Assembly: GCA_937926105.1 (NCBI GenBank)
Contig: CALANS010000067.1
Location: forward strand, 50,244-114,243
Length of the DNA stretch: 64,000 bases
Origin: an uncultured Actinomycetes bacterium
GTDB taxonomy: Bacteria; Actinomycetota; Actinomycetes; Mycobacteriales; Nakamurellaceae
Reading direction: 5' to 3'
Positions 43,563 to 51,500 of this stretch are shown here, piece after piece; positions within the stretch are counted from its first letter, which is position 1; each line of letters starts with the position of its first letter. The position numbers were made by a program, and so were the translations under genes. The notes beneath the pieces are model-generated. The model made no database searches, was not told the DNA's origin, and was given only the letters and a program-made list of their open reading frames with translations.

Positions 43563-44660
43563 TCAATCGGCCGCATCGGAACGGATCACCGCGGCGACCG
43601 CTGACACGAGCGGGCCGGCCGAGCTGATCAGTCCCAGCTCGCGGTTGTAGCGCAGGCTGGCGATCGAGAAGTTCTGCGACCCGATGAACAGTCGCGCGGA
43701 CGGTGTGCCGGTGTCGGCGGCGATGACCTTGGCGTGGATATAGATCGTGCCGGTTGAGTCGCCGAGTTCGATCACCCGTGCGCCGGCCGCCTGCAGTTGA
43801 ATGAGCGTCGATTCCCACTCCGGGTTACTGGTGAGCACCAGCGTCACCTGCACGTGCCGCTTCAGCGCCGCGAGCAGCGCCGCGGTGACGTCCGGGTCGT
43901 CCATCTCCTCGTTCTCGATGGCCAGGGTGTGGCGGGCGGCCGCGATCATCGACAGCAGCCGCGGCTGGCTTGTCGTCGGCGACCACACCAGGTCCGTCCC
44001 TGCCGGTGGCGTCACTGCCCGGTGGGCGAAGTCTGCGTCGAAGGTGTCATCGATCGCGGCCACGTCGCTGAGCTGTCGATCGACCACGAGGAAGTCGCGC
44101 GTGCTGGCGTAGTCGGCGGCCACCATGTTGCCGGTCATGACCGCCGCGGTCCGCCCGTCGACGCTGATGACCTTCTCGTGTGTGGCGGTGTAGCGCGGGT
44201 CGGCCCAAGCCACCTGCACGCCCTGGGAGGCGAGGTAGGTGTACGCGGCCTGATTGCGGGCGCGCTCGCGGTTGTGGTCGAGCAGCACCTGCACCCGGAC
44301 GTGCCGGCGGGCGGCAGTCGCCAGGGCCTGCTCGGCCTGCGGGTCGACCAGTTCGTACATGGCCAGCCGGATCGTGTGCTGGGCACCGGAGATCAGCCCG
44401 TAGATCGGGCGCATGCCGGCCTGCGGTTCGGTGTACAGGCTCAGCGCACCGCTCGCCGCTGTCGGCCGCGCCGAGCCCCCCGTACTCGCGGTCGTGCCGG
44501 GACTCGCCGCTGGCCCTACGTGTCGCAGCGCAGCCCCGCCGCCGAGAATCAGCGGCACCGCCGCGACCGCAGCCGCCCAGCCGGCGATGCCGCGGCGGCT
44601 GACCCGGTAGCGAGGCCGTACCCACTCGCCGTTGTGCAGATGCCCGTGGACATATGGCAT
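43563..44660 (-). CDS. membrane-anchored phospholipase-D-like protein
   Basis: 365 residues. One membrane segment at about 24-46 and a Ser/Thr linker are followed by two PLD-type HxK motifs, H161-E-K163 (TATHEKVIS) and H309-A-K311 (IYIHAKVIA), each in a PLD half with GNMVAADYASTRDF and GSQNFSIASLRYNRE. Likely a nuclease or phosphodiesterase outside or at the membrane. It converges on the AAA-operon genes. Confidence 0.85.
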   Translation of the reverse strand: MPYVHGHLHNGEWVRPRYRVSRRGIAGWAAAVAAVPLILGGGAALRHVGPAASPGTTASTGGSARPTAASGALSLYTEPQAGMRPIYGLISGAQHTIRLAMYELVDPQAEQALATAARRHVRVQVLLDHNRERARNQAAYTYLASQGVQVAWADPRYTATHEKVISVDGRTAAVMTGNMVAADYASTRDFLVVDRQLSDVAAIDDTFDADFAHRAVTPPAGTDLVWSPTTSQPRLLSMIAAARHTLAIENEEMDDPDVTAALLAALKRHVQVTLVLTSNPEWESTLIQLQAAGARVIELGDSTGTIYIHAKVIAADTGTPSARLFIGSQNFSIASLRYNRELGLISSAGPLVSAVAAVIRSDAAD

Positions 44661-44663
44661 GGC

Positions 44664-45038
44664 CTAGACCCCCGCCTCGACGCCGGCGTCGACGTCGCCG
44701 ATGTTCAGTGCTCGTGACCGGTCGCCGGGAGTAGGTGCGGGCCGGAACAGGGCCAAGAGCAGCATGAGTCCGCCGGCAAAGGGCAGCACCGCGGCGGCCG
44801 CGCAGCAGGCCGTGCCCAGCCATCCGAAGGCGGTGGCGACGAGCAGCAGTCGCAGCATGTGGTCGGCCGCCCAGAACAACACCGAACCCAACGCCCAGAG
44901 AGTGAGCGGCCAGAAGACCGCGACCACGCCGGCCTGCCACGCACGCGCGCCGCGGCCCGACCACGCCGGCCACCACAGCCGGTTTCGATACACGGTCATC
45001 CAGCGACGTTCTGACCGGACCGGGGCGCGCATCCTCAC
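44664..45038 (-). CDS. small membrane protein
   Basis: 124 residues, with two or three hydrophobic segments (AGVVAVFWPLTLWALGSVLF, LLVATAFGWLGTACCAAA, VLPFAGGLMLLLALF). GTG at 45038 overlaps the upstream stop (GTGA); ATG at 45032 also fits. Ends three bases before the PLD gene starts. No family. Confidence 0.6.
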   Translation of the reverse strand: MRMRAPVRSERRWMTVYRNRLWWPAWSGRGARAWQAGVVAVFWPLTLWALGSVLFWAADHMLRLLLVATAFGWLGTACCAAAAVLPFAGGLMLLLALFRPAPTPGDRSRALNIGDVDAGVEAGV

Positions 45039-46105
45039 AGGACCACGACCGCGCTCAGTCGCTCGAAGAACTCGTCCATCACTGCCGCGCGGTCCGTGCG
45101 TCCGAACGCGCTTGCGTCCGCGACGTAGAGATCTCGGCAGGCAGCGACGCCGGCGACGAGCGCCACCAGCAGTTCCGGACCGGACCTTTCCGGATCCAGC
45201 GTGGAGATGCGGGTGAGTCCCGACTCATCGGCCGGCTCGGTGTACCGGCCTAGCCCGGTCCAAGTCCGCTGGCGGGGCGCGACATCTGCGGCGATCGGAA
45301 CTCGCGCCAGCGCCCAACCCGACTGCGCAAGATACGCGTCGTTGAGCAGCAGTTCCACCGCGGTGGCGGGATCGATGCCAGCCTCGAGCTGGTCAGCGAC
45401 GCTACTCAACACGGCCAAGGGCAGCGGGCCGAGCTGATCATTCGCGGCCAGCAGCACGGTCCGGAAATGCTGGTAGCCCAGCTGCGAGGAGACGACCTGC
45501 AACGCCGCGGCGAACCACTCCCCGGCGGCGACAGCGGCCGAGGCCGGCTCGACCTCGGTCGCCAGCTCGAACGGCAACATGTCATACCTGCGCCGAAGCA
45601 AGATGCAGGCGGCCTTCTCGACTTGACTTGGCGACGCCGACGGTCGCGGCGCGCAGAGCGCTTGCGCCGCGCGGCCGTCAAAACGGTCTCCGACAGCGTC
45701 GCGCAGCGCCTCGATTTCCTGGTGAATTTCTCGTCTCACCGCCGAGGCAACGGCGGGAGGCAGTTCGTCGCATGCCTCGTACAACTCGGCTCCGAGGTTG
45801 GCTGCGGATTCCAGCAGCTCGGAGGTCTGCGGGGGCGATTCACGCCCAGTGACCAGCTCCTCGGCGAGCAGGGCGCCCAACTGCTCCACGAGTACGCCCC
45901 GGCTCGCCTCGCCCACCGGCACCACCCAGGGCAGCCGGTGGATCCGCCAGATCACGCCGGACAGATCGGTCAGAACCTGGGCCACCAACTGCAGTGTCTC
46001 GGGCTCAGCCGCCGCATCCTCGGCCACGAGCTTGGCCTGGCGAGCCACGGGCGTGGGCCAGGTGGCCACAAGTCCGTGATCTCCGAATACCGCCCACTCT
46101 GTCAT
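45035..46105 (-). CDS. hypothetical helical protein
   Basis: 356 residues from ATG 46105 (a longer frame to 46183 is less likely). Mostly helical and acidic; TELLESAANLGAELYEACDE-like stretches, no Cys cluster, no membrane segment. Coupled to the small membrane protein. No function inferred. Confidence 0.55.
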   Translation of the reverse strand: MTEWAVFGDHGLVATWPTPVARQAKLVAEDAAAEPETLQLVAQVLTDLSGVIWRIHRLPWVVPVGEASRGVLVEQLGALLAEELVTGRESPPQTSELLESAANLGAELYEACDELPPAVASAVRREIHQEIEALRDAVGDRFDGRAAQALCAPRPSASPSQVEKAACILLRRRYDMLPFELATEVEPASAAVAAGEWFAAALQVVSSQLGYQHFRTVLLAANDQLGPLPLAVLSSVADQLEAGIDPATAVELLLNDAYLAQSGWALARVPIAADVAPRQRTWTGLGRYTEPADESGLTRISTLDPERSGPELLVALVAGVAACRDLYVADASAFGRTDRAAVMDEFFERLSAVVVL

Positions 46106-46226
46106 CGCCGCACCCCGCTCTGGGAACCGTCTGTCTCCCCTTAGGGTGGATGCGGCGCCAGGATCGGACATCGCTGAGCGCACGAATCTGTATCAAGTTG
46201 CATAGCCGTACAGGTGTTCTAATCGG

Positions 46227-46601
46227 GTGGTGCAGTCATGGGGTCCGCCGAAGGTGCGCCTTGAGCTGCCCCCGCAATACGGCGTCCACCTGCTGGCCTG
46301 GGGCGCTGACCCGCACAACGTCTGGTGGGCCCTGGTGACCTGGGAGCGCTACGTTGCCCACCATTTCGAAGCTCCGCAGCAGCTGTGGTGCAGCGCATGG
46401 GCGCCGGCCGCCGCGGTGCAGCGCGTCGAGCACGAGGACTACAGCCGGGTGCCGCGGCTACGCCTCGACGGCGACCACCGCTGGTGGCCGCTGCCGCCCG
46501 GCCCGAGGACCGGGCACTACGGGGTCCTCACCGCCGAGAGCGAGCTAGAAGCGCCACCGGGATTCCGGTGGTGCAGCCCCCGCTTCAGCAAGCGTCGGTG
46601 A
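46227..46601 (+). CDS. hypothetical protein
   Basis: 124 residues, unusually Trp-rich (WGPPK, LLAWGADPHNVWWALVTWERY) and Pro-rich. It faces the M48 gene and overlaps its end by 17 bases. A conserved reading frame is plausible but unproven. Confidence 0.5.
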   Translation: MVQSWGPPKVRLELPPQYGVHLLAWGADPHNVWWALVTWERYVAHHFEAPQQLWCSAWAPAAAVQRVEHEDYSRVPRLRLDGDHRWWPLPPGPRTGHYGVLTAESELEAPPGFRWCSPRFSKRR

Positions 46602-47508
46602 GCTGGTGCCCGGCCGCGGCGGCCGTGAGCTCGCGGATTCGGCGTTCCCGCGGCGGGTGCGACGCCCACGCGCGGCCCCCGCCTGCAGCTTGCTCGAATG
46701 CCTGCAGGGCGCCAGCCAGCTCGGGACCGAGCCCGCATTGCACCGCGTACGCGTCCGCGGCCCGCTCCCCCGACCGGGACAACGCCGCCGCGGCCAGCGG
46801 CTGCACGATCAACAAGACACCGACCGTGACCATCGCCGCCAGCGGCACCCACGCATGCTGCTGCACGCCTTGAACCACCGCGACGGCGACGACGATCGGG
46901 CCCAGCACAACCAGCCCGGCCCGAGCAGTGGGGACCTTGCCCACGATCAGGCGCAGCATCCCGCCCAGCACCGCCACGACGGCCCGCCACGGCGCGCCCA
47001 GCCACGCGATCGCCAACCCATACCGGGTGCCGCGCGACTGCAGGTGCCCAAGCTCGTGGGCCACCAGCGCACCCACTTGGGGCGTGGTCAGCCGGCCGTC
47101 CGCGGCGGCCGCGATCGCACCCTCGCTGACGGCAATCGAGCGTCGGCCTGCGGCATAGGCGTTGATGCTGTTGCCCGTGCCGGCACGCACGTAGACGTCG
47201 ACCTCGCTCATCACGATCTTGGTGCGCGATTCGGCGACGGCGAACGCAGCTCGCAGCTGCCCGGCCTGCTCTGTATTGAGGCGGCGATACCGGTACGCGA
47301 TACGCACCGCTACCCGTTCCCCGGAGCGTGTGAGCCACACGCCGGCCAGCGCGAGCCACGCCAGCGGCACGACCGGAGCCCATGCGCCCAGCGGACCCGC
47401 CACCAGGACCACGACCGCCAGGCCGCCCAGCATCACCGGGGCGGCAACCAGTGCACGCCACCACAGGGCGGTCCGCCCGACCCGTGGTGCCTTCTCCAGC
47501 TGTGTCAT
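46585..47508 (-). CDS. HtpX-like M48 metallopeptidase
   Basis: 307 residues from ATG 47508, behind a perfect AGAGGAGGCG site. Two N-terminal membrane segments, VDVYVRAGTGNSINAYAAGR, the zinc motif LVAHELGHLQ (HELGH at 151-155), two further membrane segments and SRSGERAADAYAV giving the third ligand. Matches HtpX/M48B peptidases that degrade misfolded membrane proteins. It is the second M48 gene in the window. Confidence 0.82.
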   Translation of the reverse strand: MTQLEKAPRVGRTALWWRALVAAPVMLGGLAVVVLVAGPLGAWAPVVPLAWLALAGVWLTRSGERVAVRIAYRYRRLNTEQAGQLRAAFAVAESRTKIVMSEVDVYVRAGTGNSINAYAAGRRSIAVSEGAIAAAADGRLTTPQVGALVAHELGHLQSRGTRYGLAIAWLGAPWRAVVAVLGGMLRLIVGKVPTARAGLVVLGPIVVAVAVVQGVQQHAWVPLAAMVTVGVLLIVQPLAAAALSRSGERAADAYAVQCGLGPELAGALQAFEQAAGGGRAWASHPPRERRIRELTAAAAGHQLTDAC

Positions 47509-47567
47509 TCGCCGCCTCCTCTGGCTCGGCTCACGCTCATCGTGCACCGCAGGTCTGACACCCGGGC

Positions 47568-47837
47568 CTATGCCTCGCTCTTCGCCCGCCCCTTCGCGCC
47601 CGGCGTGCTGCGTGTCCCCCACTCGACCGGCAACGGCTTGAGGGTCCGCTCCCGCTGCTCGGCCCACTGCTCGATGTCCTCCATGAGCCACACCTGGGTA
47701 GCCCGCAACCGGACCCACGGCGCCGGGAACCCGCTGCTGTGCACGAGCTGGTACACCCGCGGCTGACTGACATCCAGCAGGTGCACAAGCTCGGCGGTGC
47801 CGACCACCGGGAGCCGCTGCGTCTTCGCCCTCGCCAT
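47568..47837 (-). CDS. AlpA/excisionase-like HTH protein
   Basis: 89 residues. VGTAELVHLLDVSQPRVYQLVH is a MerR/AlpA-like helix-turn-helix, followed by SSGFPAPWVRLRATQVWLMED as in AlpA-like phage and plasmid regulators. Upstream lies the TAGTTCCTCTAG element (47854-47865). Probably a regulator or excision factor of the element. Confidence 0.75.
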   Translation of the reverse strand: MARAKTQRLPVVGTAELVHLLDVSQPRVYQLVHSSGFPAPWVRLRATQVWLMEDIEQWAEQRERTLKPLPVEWGTRSTPGAKGRAKSEA

Positions 47838-47853
47838 AGATCAAGGGTACTGG

Positions 47854-47928
47854 TAGTTCCTCTAGAGCACGGAAGCGCGAACGTCGCCGTGGTCGCGCAA
47901 ACCCCGTGTAATTTGCCAGGGGGGTTTG
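47854..47928. promoter_or_regulatory. regulatory region between the AlpA-like gene and the modification locus
   Basis: TAGTTCCTCTAG (47854-47865) is identical to 19262-19273 and continues into the dyad CTCTAGAG. GTAATTTGCCAGGGG (47908-47922) matches 10183-10197 with one change. CAAACCCC (47898-47905) pairs with GGGGTTTG (47921-47928). The region to 48155 otherwise holds an open frame of uncertain coding status. Confidence 0.5.
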
Positions 47929-48155
47929 AGATGTCCGTCCCGCGATCCCCGATCACCTTCTGGTTTCGACAGAGACGCAGCAGGTGACACCGCGCGGCGG
48001 GCATATCTCCCGGCCGGCCTGCTGCAACAACCCGATGGGGCGCGCGGGAAGGGGTCGGCAACGGGTGAGTCGACGACGCAAGCAGGACAATGAGGTCGAG
48101 GGCCAGATGACCCTCGACATGTTGTGGGGTCCGGCGGTGCCGGAGGAGGTCGACG

Positions 48156-48554
48156 ATGAGCACACCCCAAGCGAGCCCGCTGCCGATGAACCGGTACGGG
48201 CAGATGGCGTGGAACCACTGGCGGAAGTGGCGGCCGAGGATGCTGTCGGGGATCGAGGACCCGCAGACGTACTTTTCGACCTTGGGCCAGGAGACCGAGC
48301 AGGAGATCGACGAGCTGGCCGAACAGATCGCGGGAGCGGACCGGCCGGGCGAGACGACGTTGCAGAAGACGGCCCGGCTGCGCGAGGCGCGGATCAGCGC
48401 CGAGTCGGATCTGCTGCCGCTGCGGATCACCCTGCCGGCCGAGGACGAGGAGCAGGAGCAGGGCAATCGCCTCGGTCAGTGGGTCGAGGACCAGATCGAC
48501 TCAGAGGACCCGATCGAGACCCAGCGCCAGGAATCGCGACAGCAGCTCAGCTGA
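48156..48554 (+). CDS. small acidic protein preceding the methyltransferase-helicase
   Basis: 132 residues from ATG 48156 behind GGAGGAGG. MNRYGQMAWNHWRKWRPRML is followed by an acidic helical part (ETEQEIDELAEQIAG). Small proteins of this kind are regularly found just before such giant genes in actinobacterial mobile elements. Upstream, a GTG at 48065 opens a frame beginning VSRRRKQDNEVEGQMTLDML that runs into the giant ORF frame; whether it is a separate gene is unclear. Confidence 0.65.
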   Translation: MSTPQASPLPMNRYGQMAWNHWRKWRPRMLSGIEDPQTYFSTLGQETEQEIDELAEQIAGADRPGETTLQKTARLREARISAESDLLPLRITLPAEDEEQEQGNRLGQWVEDQIDSEDPIETQRQESRQQLS

Positions 48555-51500
48555 GCGATCCCTCCCCGGCCGCCGCGCGGTTCCGCCCGCGGGCTCAGGA
48601 CGACCTCGCGCCGTCCGGCAGCAAGGCCAAGGTGTCGGCCAATCTCGCCGCTCTGAGGACGTTGCGCGCTCTCGCCGACGAGGGCCGGCCCGCCACCGGT
48701 GAGGAACAGCAGACACTCGCGCGCTGGTCGGGCTGGGGCGCGACCCCGACCGTGTTCGATCCCGGCAAGGACGAGTTCGCCGACGAACGCGGCGCGCTGC
48801 AGCAGCTGCTGTCCCCGCAGGAGTTTCAGGCCGCCGCCCGAACCACCCTCAACGCGCACTACACCGATGCCGCGCTCGCCTCGGCGATGTGGGACGTGCT
48901 CGAGACCCACGGCTTCGACGACACGGCGGGCCGCGTCCTGGAGCCCGGGTGCGGGGCTGGCAACTTCCTCGGTCTGGCTCCGGAGTCCGCCCGCGAGCTC
49001 GTCGGCGTCGAACTCGATCCCACCACCGCGGCGATCGCGGCCGCGCTGTACCCGCACGCGAGCATCCGCAGGGAATCGTTCGCCGACACCAGGCTGCCCG
49101 CGAACTCCTTCGACCTGACCATCGGCAACGTCCCGTTCGGACAGAACGCGCTGCACGACAAGGTGCACAACGCAGGCGGCCACTCGATGCACAACCACTT
49201 CATCATCAAGTCCCTGGCGTTGACCCGCCCCGGTGGGGTGGTCGCTGTGCTGACCTCGCACTGGACCATGGATTCGACCAACCCGGCCGCCCGCCGCGAG
49301 ATTGCCTGCCTGGCCGACCTGGTCACCGCGGTCCGGCTGCCTGGCTCGGCCCACCAGCGCGCTGCCGGCACTCAGGTGGTCACCGACCTTCTCGTGCTGC
49401 GCCGCCGCAGCACTGATGAGATCCCGTCGCCCGCGAACGAGGATTGGGAGCTGGTCGAGCGCATCGGCGGCGATGAGGACCGCGCGGTCAATGTCAACCG
49501 CTACTTTCGGCAGCACCCCGAGCAGGTCATCGGCGAGATCGGCACCCGGTCCGGGCAGTTCGGGCCGGAGCTGGCCGTCCGTCACGGCGGCGACACCCCG
49601 GACGCGTTCCGGAGCACGCTCGATGCCGCGCTCGACCGGTTCAGCACGGAGCACGGACCGGTGTTCGCAGCGATCGAGGTACCCGACGCCGCCGCCCCGA
49701 TCATGCGCCCGGACGCGCCGGTCGGCGCCATCGAGGGGCACCTCGAGGCCACCGAGAACGGGCGGTTCAGCGTCGTGCGCGACGGCCAGCTGCAGGAGCA
49801 CCCGGTCCCGGCGACCCAGGCCAAGGAGCTGCGCGCGCTGCTGGCGCTGCGCGACGTCGAGGTTGCTCTGCTCGCAGCCGAAGCAGCCACAACCGACGAC
49901 ACTCCGCACATCGCCGAGCTGCGCGGCGACCTCAACCGCCGCTACGACGCCTACGCGGCCTCCTGCGGGCCGCTGAACCGGGTGAAGACGCGCCGCACCG
50001 GCAAGGTCGACCCGGACACCGGAGAGGAACGCCTGGCGCGCATCCGGCCCCCGCAGGGCGGGTTTCGTGGCGACCCGCACTCCCCCGCGGTCTACGCCCT
50101 GGAGAACTACGACCCGGCTACCGGCACGGCCAGCAAGTCGGCCATCTTCACCGAGCGTGTCGTCGCGCCCCGCCCGCAGCGCCTCGGCGCCGACACTGCC
50201 GAGGACGCCGTCGCGATCTGCCTCGATACCCACGGTGAGGTGCGTCTGCCCGATGCCGCCCGGCTGCTCGGCGTCGAGGAGACCGCCGCTCGTACCGAGC
50301 TGGGCCGGCTCGTGTTCAACGACCCCACCGAACCGGACCGGCTCATCCCGGCCGCGGAGTACCTGTCCGGCAACGTCCGCATCAAGCTCACCGAGGCCCG
50401 CGCGGCCGCCGAACGCGACGGCGACACCCGGTGGGCAGACAACATCGACGCCCTGACCGAGGTCCAACCCACCGATCTCACCCCGGCCGAGATCACCGTG
50501 CGCCTGGGCGCGAACTGGATCGGCGCCGACGTCGTCGCCGAGTTCCTGCGCGAGACCCTCGACGACCCGAGCATCAAGGTCGAGAACCCCGGCGGCTCCA
50601 CCTGGTCAGTCAAAGGCAGCCACCACAGCGTGCTGGCCACGACCACCTTCGGGACCGGCCGGGCCAGCGCTGTCAGCCTCGCCCAGTCCCTGCTCGAGCA
50701 GCGCGTCATCAAGATCTACGACGAGCTCGACGACGGCCGCCGCATCCCCAACCTCACCGAGACCGTCGCCGCGCAGGAGAAGGCCGCCGAACTCAACGAG
50801 CGGTTCGCCGACTGGGTGTGGGACGACCCCGAGCGGGCCACCCGCCTGGCGCGGCTGTACAACGACACGTTCAACGCGATCGTGCTGCGCAGCTACGACG
50901 GGCAGCAGCGGCAGTTCCCCGGTCTGGCCGTCACTATCGAACTGCGCCCGCACCAAGTCGCCGCCGTGGTGCGGATGCTGTCTGAACCGTCCGTGTTGTT
51001 GGCCCACGAGGTCGGCGCCGGTAAGACCCTGGAGATGGTCGTCGGCTGTATGGAGCTGCGCCGTCTCGGCATGGCCCGTAAACCCGCCGTCGTCGTGCCC
51101 AATCACATGCTGGAGCAGTTCAGCCGGGAGTGGCTGCAGGCATACCCGCAGGCCAAGGTCCTCGCCGCCGGCACCGAGGACCTCACCCGCGACCGGCGCC
51201 GGCTGTTCGTCGCCCGGGCCGCCACCGGCGACTGGGACGCGGTGATCTTGTCCCGCTCGGCGTTCCAACGCCTCGCCCTGACCCCTGAGCACCAGCAGGG
51301 CTACTACGACCAGCAGCTCGAAACTCTCCGCACCCGCCTGGACAACTCACGTGCCGGCGGCGGGCTGACCACCAAGCGGCTGGAGGGGACGCTGCAACGG
51401 GCCGAGGAACGGTTGAAGAACCTCACCGACCTCGACCGCGACCCGGCCGTGAGCTTCGAATCCACCGGCATCGACTACTTGGCGATCGACGAGGCCCACG

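Noticed and set aside
43797..44717. Plus-strand frame opposite the PLD-like gene
   Set aside because: Shadow of a gene with both HxK motifs on the minus strand.
47984..48550. First 189 residues of the giant open frame as part of the methyltransferase-helicase
   Set aside because: Most of it overlaps the small gene at 48156 in another frame and reads as low-complexity Arg/Gly/Asp; kept only as an uncertain upstream frame.
48476..50467. 663-residue minus-strand frame
   Set aside because: Antisense of the methyltransferase region; Gly/Arg/Val shadow without motifs.
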